Shown here: in pieces, positions 17,768 to 26,347 of the stretch
Layout of the letters: every line of letters begins with the position of its first letter
How positions within the stretch are numbered: the first letter of the stretch is position 1
NCBI GenBank assembly: GCA_964412235.1
Contig: CAYPNT010000012.1
Coordinates: 1-54,100 of the forward strand
DNA: 54,100 nt
Direction of reading: 5' to 3'
Source: JAYZQT01 sp964412235
GTDB lineage: Bacteria; Pseudomonadota; Alphaproteobacteria; MPNO01; UBA830
Made by a program: the position numbers and the translations under genes
Notes under the pieces: model-generated
What the model saw: the letters and a program-made list of their open reading frames with translations, nothing else
Database searches by the model: none
What the model was told of the DNA's origin: nothing

Positions 17768-18559
17768 TCAGCTAACTGTATGGGCATGGTTTAGCGGACC
17801 GTGCCCTCTACCAAGACCTGGTGCATTACGAATAGCCTTTACTACATATGTTTGTGCTTGCCCAACTGCCACTGGCAAGGATAGGCCTTGCGACAGACCG
17901 GTCGAAATGGCAGACGCAAGTGTGCAACCAGTCCCATGAGTGTGACGCGTTTGGACACGCTCAACCTCAAAAAAATGGAAACCATCACGATCTAACAGAA
18001 CATCAGTTAGCTTATCTCCCGACAAATGTCCGCCTTTTATCAAAACAGAAGTAGCGCCTAGATTAGTCAGTGCTTCCGCGGCGTTTTTCATTTCTTCTAC
18101 ACTTTTTATTGACAGCTTAAGAAGGGCCTCCGCTTCGGGAATGTTAGGCGTAATTAAGTAGGCTCGGGGAAGTAATTCCTGAAGTATCATGCGAATACCC
18201 GAATTATCAATTAACTCCTCACCCCCTTTTGCAACCATGACCGGGTCGACAACGATAGGAACACCTGGAGCATTATTATCAATCTCGGTACATACTGCCC
18301 CGATAACATCGGCGTTGTGAAGCATGCCGGTCTTTATGATATCCGCACCAACGTCATTCAGTACTACCTGAAGCTGTTTTGCAACAAATCCCGCATCCAC
18401 TCCCAAAAACCCCTGAACACCCAACGTATTTTGGGCGGTTAAAGCGGTTATTGCGGTAGCCGCGAACCCACCTAGCGCAGTCACGGTCTTAATGTCCGCC
18501 TGGATTCCAGCACCCCCGCTAGAGTCTGAACCCGCGACGATCAGAACCCGACCTCTCAT
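17768..18559 (-). CDS. thiD: Hydroxymethylpyrimidine/phosphomethylpyrimidine kinase
   Basis: A 263-residue ribokinase-fold enzyme that phosphorylates HMP twice for thiamine synthesis. Signatures are VLIVAGSDSSGGAGIQADIKT (residues 5-25, split as VAGSDSSGGAGIQADIK), VDPVMVAKGG, LITPNIPEAEALL, and the anion-hole motif HTHGTGCTLASAIS. The start overlaps the glmM stop by four bases (ATGA), so the two are coupled. thiE lies far away at 36.9 kb, so thiamine genes are dispersed here. No TPP riboswitch was recognised upstream of either gene. Confidence 0.95.
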   Translation of the reverse strand: MRGRVLIVAGSDSSGGAGIQADIKTVTALGGFAATAITALTAQNTLGVQGFLGVDAGFVAKQLQVVLNDVGADIIKTGMLHNADVIGAVCTEIDNNAPGVPIVVDPVMVAKGGEELIDNSGIRMILQELLPRAYLITPNIPEAEALLKLSIKSVEEMKNAAEALTNLGATSVLIKGGHLSGDKLTDVLLDRDGFHFFEVERVQTRHTHGTGCTLASAISTGLSQGLSLPVAVGQAQTYVVKAIRNAPGLGRGHGPLNHAHTVS

Positions 18560-19914
18560 GCTTTCGCGGAACTCAATGTGTGTTTTATTACGGAAACTAT
18601 TTCATTAACTACGCCATTCAAAACATCAGGATCCTCTCCTTCAGCCATAATACGCACAACCGGTTCAGTTCCCGAATTTCGAATTAATATCCTCCCACTT
18701 TCTTTAAGAGCGGCTTCACCCGCCTGCACGGCTGCAACGACGCGTCGGTCTTCCAATGGCGAGACGCCATCAAACTGTATGTTTTCCATAATCTGTGGAA
18801 AAGGATCAAACTGCCGTCCCACATGGCTAAGTGGCTCCTCTCTATGAACCATTACCGCCAACACCTCGAGAGCGGCAATTAAACCGTCTCCAGTAGTTGT
18901 ATAATCGCTCAAAACGATGTGACCCGATTGCTCTCCGCCAACGTTAAAACCATTAGCGCGCATGTACTCTGTAACGTATCTATCACCAACCTGCGTGCGC
19001 ATCATTTGAAGGCCAAGCCCTTTAAGATGGCGTTCTAGTGCGCCGTTCGACATCACGGTGGTAACAATCCCACCGCCGTTAAGTCTACCGGCCGAATTCC
19101 ATGACTCGGCGATTATGGCCATGAGTTGATCTCCATCAAGAAGCATTCCTTCCTCATCCGCAATTAGCACTCGATCTGCGTCTCCATCAAGTGCTATCCC
19201 TATATCCGCGCCGTTGCGACAAACCAATTCGCACATAGCCCCAGTATCGGTAGTGCCACATAATTTGTTTATATTTACCCCATCGGGTTCAACGCCGTGT
19301 GGTATAACTTCCGCACCAAGCTCCCAAAGCATCTTAGGAGCAACCTTGTAAGCCGCACCATTACCACAGTCGACAATTACCTTGAGGCCGTCGAGCCTTA
19401 AGCCTCTAGGAAATGTGCTTTTAACAAATTCAATATAGCGCCCCTCAGCATCGTCCAGGCGTTTAGCCCGTCCAAGATCCAGGGAATTTACAAGATCTAC
19501 GTTCATTTTCGAATCAATGAAATGTTCAACCCTCTTCTCCATCTCATCCGATATTTTATAGCCGTCTGGGCCAAATAACTTTATCCCATTATCGTGATAG
19601 GGATTATGCGATGCCGAAATCATAACTCCCAGATCCGCCCGGAGGCTGCGTGTTAACATTGCAACTGCAGGCGTAGGCATTGGACCAACAAAGACGACGT
19701 CCATTCCCATGCCTATGAAACCCGCCGCTAACGCAGACTCCAACAAATAACCCGATAACCTAGTGTCTTTGCCAATCACAACCGTTCGGCGCGAATCGCC
19801 GCGAGTAAAAAGTTTTGCCGCCGACATACCCACACGCAAAGCTGTCTCAGCGGTCATGGGCTCAACATTTGCCGTTCCACGGATACCGTCGGTCCCAAAA
19901 AGTTTACGCCCCAT
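18556..19914 (-). CDS. glmM: Phosphoglucosamine mutase
   Basis: An enzyme of 452 residues that converts glucosamine-6-phosphate to glucosamine-1-phosphate for peptidoglycan and LPS. From the ATG at 19914 the protein begins MGRKLFGTDGIRG. The phosphoserine of the MISASHNP motif is then residue 102, the same number as in E. coli GlmM, which supports this start over the longer frame reaching 19974. The Mg2+ loop ALDGDADR and the GGEQSGHI sugar loop are present, as is the phosphate-binding RNSGTEPVVRIM at the end. It lies between folP and thiD. Confidence 0.95.
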   Translation of the reverse strand: MGRKLFGTDGIRGTANVEPMTAETALRVGMSAAKLFTRGDSRRTVVIGKDTRLSGYLLESALAAGFIGMGMDVVFVGPMPTPAVAMLTRSLRADLGVMISASHNPYHDNGIKLFGPDGYKISDEMEKRVEHFIDSKMNVDLVNSLDLGRAKRLDDAEGRYIEFVKSTFPRGLRLDGLKVIVDCGNGAAYKVAPKMLWELGAEVIPHGVEPDGVNINKLCGTTDTGAMCELVCRNGADIGIALDGDADRVLIADEEGMLLDGDQLMAIIAESWNSAGRLNGGGIVTTVMSNGALERHLKGLGLQMMRTQVGDRYVTEYMRANGFNVGGEQSGHIVLSDYTTTGDGLIAALEVLAVMVHREEPLSHVGRQFDPFPQIMENIQFDGVSPLEDRRVVAAVQAGEAALKESGRILIRNSGTEPVVRIMAEGEDPDVLNGVVNEIVSVIKHTLSSAKA

Positions 19915-20008
19915 TCCCTTTTGCCTCATTCCCTTAGCGGTGCATAAACATAGAACTTTTATCGCGCCAATCACTAAATAATTGTTGTTTCAATAAAAAT
20001 TAAAATTA

Positions 20009-21049
20009 TTAATCACTCAAAGTCAAAGCGTTCCAAACATCAATCGCCTGTTTTACGGCCGCCACATCGTGTACCCGATGAATCTGTGCGCCCTGAGAAA
20101 TGGCAACCATAGTGGCCGCAATTGTGGCAGCCAGTCTTTGTTTTGGGACATGGGACCCAGTAAGGTTACCTAAAAAACTTTTACGCGACACACCAATAGA
20201 TAAAGCACAACCAATACCATGAAACATACCAATCCGTTCTAAAATTTCCTTATTGTGTTTGGTGGTTTTGCCAAAGCCAAACCCCGGATCAATGGCAATT
20301 CTTTCTTTAGCAATTCCACTCCGTACACACGCTTCCACTCTTTGAGAAAGCCACTCATAGATTTCCGCTGATGCAAGATTATACCTCGGGTCGTCCTGCA
20401 TTGTGCGTGGGTCCCCTTTCATGTGCATCAATACAACAGAAGCACCCGAAGATGCTATAATTTCTGTTGATGCAGCATCCCACGTTAGGGCTGTAACATC
20501 GTTGATAATACAAACTCCGGCGTCTATTACCGCTCTCAAAACATTCAGGCGGCGAGTATCTACAGACACCCTTATACCCTCTGCCACTACCGCATTAACA
20601 ACAGGTAATAATCTTTCCAATTCCTCTCTCTCGCCTAACGGAGTTGCTCCGGGACGTGTTGATTCAGCTCCAATCTCAACGATATCTGCACCCTCTGCCA
20701 CTATGGCGGCGGCGCGGGAAATTGCGTCTTTGGGCGTCATAAAATCGCCCCCATCCGAAAAACTATCGGGGGTCACATTTAAAACCCCTACTATTATAGG
20801 TTTATTTAATCTGGTACCCGCGAAAGCCTTACGTTCTCCCATGAATGCTGTAAGGTCAAAATTGGAAGACGAGGCGGGGACGAGATTACACTCAAAATTC
20901 CCATTGGGTAACTTAGATAAAATCTCCACACTTAAAAAAGCGACCGCACTACCAGCAAGTGGAACAGCGAAACCCTCGGAGACCGCTTTCGACGCAGCGG
21001 CACCTGATAAAAGCCCGACGGGATTAATACATTTATAGTTGCCTGACAA
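20009..21049 (-). CDS. folP: Dihydropteroate synthase with N-terminal extension
   Basis: A 346-residue protein that condenses p-aminobenzoate with hydroxymethyl-dihydropterin diphosphate. The TIM-barrel domain begins near residue 84 (KPIIVGVLNVTPDSFSDGGDF). It carries EIGAESTRPGATPL, SVDTRRLNVL, IINDVTAL, the DPGFGFGKTTKHN loop and the RVHDV end. About 80 residues precede it, longer than the usual enzyme. The TTG start at 21049 is supported by GGAG five bases upstream. Similar N-terminal extensions occur in alphaproteobacterial FolP proteins; its function is unknown to me. A 52-bp palindrome lies just upstream. Confidence 0.93.
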   Translation of the reverse strand: MSGNYKCINPVGLLSGAAASKAVSEGFAVPLAGSAVAFLSVEILSKLPNGNFECNLVPASSSNFDLTAFMGERKAFAGTRLNKPIIVGVLNVTPDSFSDGGDFMTPKDAISRAAAIVAEGADIVEIGAESTRPGATPLGEREELERLLPVVNAVVAEGIRVSVDTRRLNVLRAVIDAGVCIINDVTALTWDAASTEIIASSGASVVLMHMKGDPRTMQDDPRYNLASAEIYEWLSQRVEACVRSGIAKERIAIDPGFGFGKTTKHNKEILERIGMFHGIGCALSIGVSRKSFLGNLTGSHVPKQRLAATIAATMVAISQGAQIHRVHDVAAVKQAIDVWNALTLSD

Positions 21050-21066
21050 ATCCTCTCCAGGCTTAT

Positions 21067-21118
21067 TATTTGACTATACATTATCACGTACTAATACGTG
21101 ATAATGTATAGTCAAATA
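21067..21118. repeat. 52-bp palindrome between ftsH and folP
   Basis: Two perfect 24-base arms (21067-21090 and 21095-21118) flank a 4-base CTAA loop. The arms begin TATTTGACTATAC and meet at CACGTA/TACGTG. It is AT-rich and no U run follows on either strand, so it is not a standard terminator. It sits 17 bases from each flanking gene. A transcript through it would form a very stable hairpin. I saw no second copy in the window. Confidence 0.95.
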
Positions 21119-21135
21119 CAGAAATAAATTTAATT

Positions 21136-23070
21136 CTAGGTTCCTGGCTGGGGCTCCGGTTCAATATTACCAACACCACCGCTACCACGGCTCTTCTTAC
21201 CCGCCGTCGGGACAGAAGATTTACGCTCGGATCCAGCTGGCGGCTCCTCAGAAGAAGGACGAATAATATCTTCCCCTTTTAGCAGATTACTGACATCGTC
21301 ACCGGAGAGACTTTCATACTCAAGCAATGCATTCGCAAGGGTTTCCAAATCAGCCCGCCGATCCGATAATACCTTTCGCGCCGTTATTTCTGCCTCCTCT
21401 ATCAAACGCCGAACCTCCGAATCAATTAGTTCCGCAGTCTGATCAGACATATTTTGTTTCTGTGTAATCGAATGTCCAAGAAAAACTTCTTCTTCATTAT
21501 CCGAATATCGAAGAGGTCCTAGTTTTTCAGAAAACCCAAATTCTGTGACCATCCGACGCGCCAATCCAGTTGCTTGCTGAATATCATTTCCAGCACCCGT
21601 CGTTACATTTTCTTCACCAAAAACCATTTCCTCCGCAACCCGACCGCCGAACATCATGGCTAGTTTAGAGGTGAGTTCAACCTTGGAATATCCATATTTA
21701 TCCCGTTCAGGTAACGACATTGTTACACCAAGAGCTCGACCCCGTGGTATGATGGTAACCTTGTGTAAAGGATCATGCTTCGGAACTGAGAGAGCTACAA
21801 GGGCATGTCCTGCCTCATGATACGCCGTAAGCTTTTTCTCATCTTCTGTCATCACCATCGAACGCCGTTCGGCACCCATCATCACTTTATCTTTAGCGTC
21901 CTCAAATTCTGCCATGGTAACTAATTGTTTATTTTTTCGTGCCGCCAGAAGCGCCGCTTCGTTTACCAAATTTGCAAGATCTGCGCCTGAAAAACCTGGA
22001 GTGCCACGTGCGATAATTTTTGCATCCACATCGGGTGCTAGGGGTACTTGTTTCATATGAACCTTGAGTATCATTTCGCGACCTAATACATCTGGATTCG
22101 GAACGACGACCTGTCGGTCAAAACGCCCAGGTCTTAAAAGCGCGGGATCTAATACGTCAGGGCGGTTTGTAGCGGCAATCAAGATTACCCCCTCATTAGC
22201 TTCAAATCCGTCCATTTCTACAAGTAATTGATTTAAGGTCTGCTCTCTTTCGTCGTTCCCGCCACCTAACCCCGCACCTCGATGACGACCAACAGCATCA
22301 ATTTCGTCTATAAATACGATGCATGGCGCATTTTTTTTACCTTGTTCGAACATATCGCGCACACGACTAGCACCAACGCCCACAAACATTTCAACAAAAT
22401 CGGAGCCCGAGATTGTAAAAAATGGGACGTTAGCCTCGCCGGCTATGGCTCGGGCAAGAAGCGTTTTACCAGTTCCGGGAGGACCCACAAGAAGTACTCC
22501 TTTAGGTATTTTACCTCCTAAGCGCTGAAATTTCTGGGGATCTCGCAAGAATTCAACAACTTCTTCAAGTTCCTGTTTTGCCTCTTCAATCCCAGCCACA
22601 TCATCAAAAGTAACTCTACCGGAGCGTTCTGTAAGAAGGCGAGCTTTGGATTTGCCAATGCCCATTGCCTTGCCGCCGCCAGATTGCATTTGTCGCATGA
22701 AGAAAATCCACACGCCGATAAGCAGCAACATAGGGAACCAAGAAATCAAAATATTTAAAAGGGAGGGAGAGCCATCATCGGCTGGGGCAGCATTGATTGT
22801 AACACCGGTTTTATTCAGTTCTCCTATAAGATTTGGATCATCAGGCGCATACGTGGAAAAAGATCTGCCATCCTTCCGTATACCGCTAATTTTACGCCCT
22901 ACAATCGTCACAGTTTCGATCTGACCACCCTGCACATCGGCCAAAAACGTCGAATACGGGATACTAGATTGTCCATCGCGGCCAGAGGGTTGCTGGAACA
23001 GGTTAAATAATGCAACCAACAATAAGCCAATTATAACCCAAAGAACGAGGTTTTTTCCGAAATTGTTCAC
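21136..23070 (-). CDS. ftsH: ATP-dependent zinc metalloprotease FtsH
   Basis: A 644-residue inner-membrane AAA protease that degrades damaged membrane proteins and regulators. Two membrane helices are visible (about residues 7-25 and 107-125) around a periplasmic domain. The AAA module has Walker A GPPGTGKT (196-203), Walker B IVFIDEIDAVG and the second-region RPGRFDRQVVVPNPD. The zinc site is HEAGH in TAYHEAGHALVAL. The C-terminal tail is Ser/Gly/Pro-rich. tilS lies just upstream, the common order tilS-ftsH. Confidence 0.97.
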   Translation of the reverse strand: MNNFGKNLVLWVIIGLLLVALFNLFQQPSGRDGQSSIPYSTFLADVQGGQIETVTIVGRKISGIRKDGRSFSTYAPDDPNLIGELNKTGVTINAAPADDGSPSLLNILISWFPMLLLIGVWIFFMRQMQSGGGKAMGIGKSKARLLTERSGRVTFDDVAGIEEAKQELEEVVEFLRDPQKFQRLGGKIPKGVLLVGPPGTGKTLLARAIAGEANVPFFTISGSDFVEMFVGVGASRVRDMFEQGKKNAPCIVFIDEIDAVGRHRGAGLGGGNDEREQTLNQLLVEMDGFEANEGVILIAATNRPDVLDPALLRPGRFDRQVVVPNPDVLGREMILKVHMKQVPLAPDVDAKIIARGTPGFSGADLANLVNEAALLAARKNKQLVTMAEFEDAKDKVMMGAERRSMVMTEDEKKLTAYHEAGHALVALSVPKHDPLHKVTIIPRGRALGVTMSLPERDKYGYSKVELTSKLAMMFGGRVAEEMVFGEENVTTGAGNDIQQATGLARRMVTEFGFSEKLGPLRYSDNEEEVFLGHSITQKQNMSDQTAELIDSEVRRLIEEAEITARKVLSDRRADLETLANALLEYESLSGDDVSNLLKGEDIIRPSSEEPPAGSERKSSVPTAGKKSRGSGGVGNIEPEPQPGT

Positions 23071-23146
23071 TAGTAATTTTCCTGAGACTGCATGCCTAGC
23101 AATTTATCCAACAAACTACACTGCATTACATAGTGTTTTTGACGTG

Positions 23147-24511
23147 TTAAGCAACCCAAAAGGGTAGTATTTGTGATGGTGCTTTGTTTTCAAACCTGGC
23201 ACTTTGGATAATATTTTCCAAAGTCTCAGCGTGAAAGCAAGCTAAATCAGGGACCTCAACCAAATCTTTTCCCCGCCATACCGCAGGCAATGTGTAACGT
23301 ACCGGACCAGAAATGTTCTTCAACTGACGTACTTTATTGGGAGCATTGGCATTTTCTAGTAACCATGTCCATCCGTTCTTACCCAGCGGACGAACGTGCA
23401 TATTTGGCACTATTAAGAGTTTTTCGTGACTAAAACGAAGTTTAAACCTTCCATCCCAGAGCACCGAAGTTCCTGGGACAATTGGTGTTACCTCATTTAT
23501 TTTCTGATATTCCCGCCAAAACCTAGCGGTCAAACCACGGAATGAAATAACACAACCGCCAAGAGTTCGAGCACCTCGATTTCGAGTACGCAACACCTCA
23601 ACTAGCCGATTTAAACGCTCACGTCGCGGAAGATAGTCACTACCCCCAACAATGCGCAGGAGCTCAGCAATCAACTGCGAACCCGCCACTAGGTCAGCTC
23701 CTCTCCATTGTTCAATATCAAGCTCTGCATAACCCTCTGGATACAAAACTACCATTTGCTGGAAAAGATCGGCGATTTTTATTTCTTTCCGCCTCCTTAT
23801 ACGTCCAAAAAGTTGAGTAACACTAGCAATAGCAGATGTTGAGATGCCATGTTCGTTTAATCGCTTAATATCCTCTCTCATTACAACTCTAGCATAGCGC
23901 CGATCACGATTGCTGGGATCTCTAATGAATGAGATATTCTTCTCGATCAATAATGATAAAACTTGGTTGCGTGACATTCTGAGTAGAGGGCGCACGATCC
24001 GCACCTCACCATGCAGCCTGACTAGTGGCATTGCTGCCAGTCCATCGAGACCGCTTCCCTTAGCCATTCTTAACAGAAATGTTTCAGCTTGGTCATCGAG
24101 TGTATGCCCCACGTAAAGCTCCGTGACACCATTATTAGTGCACCACCGCTCCATTAATCCGTAACGCACATCACGTGCAGAAGCTTGAACATTGGTTTCC
24201 GGTTTTGCTCCCACCCACGGCAAGATTTGATGATCCACACCATATCGACTACAAAAACGTCCAACGTGTTCGGCTTCTTCCCGTGATTCTTGTCGCAACC
24301 CGTGATCCACTGTCAGCACGGTCACCAAAATATTTCTCGCGTGCGCCCACTCGTGCAAAAGTATAAATAACGCCGTGCTGTCCGGACCACCCGACACTGC
24401 TATCGCCAGTCGGTCCCTATCTACACCGAGACCAGAAACTCCCATTAAATCAGCAAATTCTTCTTGAGCGTTGTTTAGTGTGCTGCGAGCATCGACCGTA
24501 TTTAGAGACAC
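23147..24511 (-). CDS. tilS: tRNA(Ile)-lysidine synthase
   Basis: A 454-residue N-type ATP pyrophosphatase that modifies C34 of the AUA-decoding tRNA-Ile to lysidine. The PP-loop SGGPDS is at residues 40-45 (IAVSGGPDSTALFIL). It is followed by VDHGLRQESREEAEHV and the YVGHTLDDQAETFLLRMAKGSGLDGLAAM signature (split as HTLDDQAETFLLR and SGLDGL). The C-terminal half is divergent, as usual. The start is GTG at 24511, overlapping the cpoB stop. A later ATG at residue 23 would still keep the PP-loop, so the start is not certain. Confidence 0.94.
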   Translation of the reverse strand: MSLNTVDARSTLNNAQEEFADLMGVSGLGVDRDRLAIAVSGGPDSTALFILLHEWAHARNILVTVLTVDHGLRQESREEAEHVGRFCSRYGVDHQILPWVGAKPETNVQASARDVRYGLMERWCTNNGVTELYVGHTLDDQAETFLLRMAKGSGLDGLAAMPLVRLHGEVRIVRPLLRMSRNQVLSLLIEKNISFIRDPSNRDRRYARVVMREDIKRLNEHGISTSAIASVTQLFGRIRRRKEIKIADLFQQMVVLYPEGYAELDIEQWRGADLVAGSQLIAELLRIVGGSDYLPRRERLNRLVEVLRTRNRGARTLGGCVISFRGLTARFWREYQKINEVTPIVPGTSVLWDGRFKLRFSHEKLLIVPNMHVRPLGKNGWTWLLENANAPNKVRQLKNISGPVRYTLPAVWRGKDLVEVPDLACFHAETLENIIQSARFENKAPSQILPFWVA

Positions 24512-25539
24512 TGAGCTTTCCGTTGGCTCCGTTTTACTCGATTGCTCAAATCGCTCCTCGCCTCTGGAAAATCCTCGAAAAATCTAGAAAATGCTGTACA
24601 CGCTTCCACCATTTGATTTAACTTCATAAGGGAAGTTCCAAGTTTTAAGAGGGTGTCAGGTCCCTTATTGCCTTGTGGAAACTTTTGAAACCCCTCCGCA
24701 AATAGCAGAGCCGCGGTTCTATAATCCTTTTGAACATAATAAATTTGGCCAAGCCAAAAGTATGCATTGCTTGTGAGCGCATTTTGAGGATGAAGATCTA
24801 TATATGCTCTTAATGCGACCGCCGCCTTCTGAAAATTTTGCTGTTGTAGAACCTTGTAAATATAGTCGTACTGAAATTTGGGTGTGCCTTCAGGCAGCAC
24901 TGGAGGTGTTTCTATAACCTTTCTCTTTTTAGAGGCTGATCTCAATTTTACTGGACCTCGTGCCTTCTTGACAGCGAGGTTTTCAGGAATAGTACCAAGT
25001 ACGCCCGGGACGGTTGAAACAGAGGATGCCGAAGAGTTGGAACTTGGCCGGTCGGAATTATTATCGGCTGCTAGTTTATCGGGCGGTAATAATTGGGTAT
25101 TCGACTTTCGCTTTACACGCGTCATAAGATACTTGGATTGCCCTTCAAGACTTGCGAGGCGTTGGTCAATGTCTGAAATAAGTTTGTTTAACCTAACTTC
25201 CATTTTCTGGAGACGAAAATCTACAGCCTCTACACTACCGGTAATCTGACGAAGCTCACTCTCAAATTGACTTATGCGTATCGTATTGCGTGCTGAACTT
25301 TTACTTCCATTGGTTTTAGTGTTTTGGGTGTCAAGGTTATTAACACCAATGGGGCGATTCCCACCTTTAAGGTAGTATCGTTCGAGGTCTGTCACTGCAC
25401 GCTGTAGTCTATCAATTTTAGTAATTAGAGCCTGCACATCAATATTACTTTGCGAGGTCGCAATCATTGGAAAGAAATCAATAATTGCAATGCAGAAAAG
25501 CAGGCAAAGACGGCGAAGCACTCGATTAAACATAACCAT
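24502..25539 (-). CDS. cpoB: Cell division coordinator CpoB / Tol-Pal protein YbgF
   Basis: A 345-residue periplasmic protein. The signal peptide is visible (MVMFNRVLRRLCLLFCIAII, to about residue 30). A coiled-coil region follows (IDRLQRAVTDLERYY and VEAVDFRLQKMEVRLNKLIS), then a low-complexity linker. A C-terminal TPR-like domain includes YDYIYKVLQQQNFQKAAVAL and TSNAYFWLGQIYYVQKDYRTA. CpoB links outer-membrane constriction by Tol-Pal with peptidoglycan synthesis. It lies directly after pal on the same strand, the standard place. Confidence 0.92.
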   Translation of the reverse strand: MVMFNRVLRRLCLLFCIAIIDFFPMIATSQSNIDVQALITKIDRLQRAVTDLERYYLKGGNRPIGVNNLDTQNTKTNGSKSSARNTIRISQFESELRQITGSVEAVDFRLQKMEVRLNKLISDIDQRLASLEGQSKYLMTRVKRKSNTQLLPPDKLAADNNSDRPSSNSSASSVSTVPGVLGTIPENLAVKKARGPVKLRSASKKRKVIETPPVLPEGTPKFQYDYIYKVLQQQNFQKAAVALRAYIDLHPQNALTSNAYFWLGQIYYVQKDYRTAALLFAEGFQKFPQGNKGPDTLLKLGTSLMKLNQMVEACTAFSRFFEDFPEARSDLSNRVKRSQRKAQCL

Positions 25540-25615
25540 CTATATAACTCATATTGAAACCGTGCTTAAACTAAGTACTTGCACCGACATTCAACACATA
25601 ACTAGCGGCAGCAGG

Positions 25616-26188
25616 TTATGGCGTCCCATTGTCAATAGCCGTTACCCCGCGTCGATTGCGCAACCACGCCTCTTCTGAAGAATTTGGGTCCACAGGTCGT
25701 TCATGTCCGTATGAAATAGTTTTTACCCGGTTGGCATCTACACCGAGAGCAATCATGTAGTCTCGGACTGAGTTAGCGCGGCGCTCACCCAGTGCTAAAT
25801 TATACTCCCTCGTTCCGCGCTCATCAGCGTGGCCCTCTATAGTAATCCTAACCGCTGGAAACCGATTTAACCAAACCACCTGATTTTCGATCGTAGTCCG
25901 CGCTTCCGCTGATAAATCAAATTGATCGAAACCAAATAATACGCGATCACCAACATTAACAACAAAATCCTCGGAGCTGCCTGGCGTTTGTGCTGGAACA
26001 GGTTTGGTTACCACGTTACTGCGTATCGGCGCCCCGGTTTCTTTGAGGGTACCAACATTTGAGGAAGAACTTCCGACAGAGGAAGTTCTTCCATCACCCG
26101 TAGTCGAGAGTGTGTTTACCTCGGGAGACGATTCGCAAGCGACGAGGCCCAGGCTCGCGAGCAAACAAAACACATATGAAAAGCGCAT
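25616..26188 (-). CDS. pal: Peptidoglycan-associated lipoprotein Pal
   Basis: A 190-residue outer-membrane lipoprotein. The lipobox LVAC gives lipidated Cys18 after a short signal peptide (MRFSYVFCLLASLG). A Ser/Thr-rich linker leads to the OmpA-like peptidoglycan-binding domain (about 75-185), with VLFGFDQFDLS, ITIEGHADERGTREYNLALG and GERRANSVRDYMIALG. Pal anchors the outer membrane to peptidoglycan and is pulled by TolB and TolA. A 159-bp gap separates it from tolB, so pal-cpoB may have its own promoter. Confidence 0.96.
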   Translation of the reverse strand: MRFSYVFCLLASLGLVACESSPEVNTLSTTGDGRTSSVGSSSSNVGTLKETGAPIRSNVVTKPVPAQTPGSSEDFVVNVGDRVLFGFDQFDLSAEARTTIENQVVWLNRFPAVRITIEGHADERGTREYNLALGERRANSVRDYMIALGVDANRVKTISYGHERPVDPNSSEEAWLRNRRGVTAIDNGTP

Positions 26189-26347
26189 CAGTTTTTCCCC
26201 CGTTCTGATAAGGAAAGAATGTAAAAAGGTTTGTTGTATAGAAATTTAGACATCTTCGTAACAGCTGAAACTAAATAATTTTTCATAGGCATTTGTTCAA
26301 ATCTCTATCTATTTAACACAAAAAAACAATCCGCGCGTGTTTTATCA

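Noticed and set aside
20403..21038. 211-codon open frame antisense to folP
   Set aside because: It mirrors the folP coding strand, is Ser/Thr-rich as complement shadows are, has no family signature, and no ribosome site was seen.
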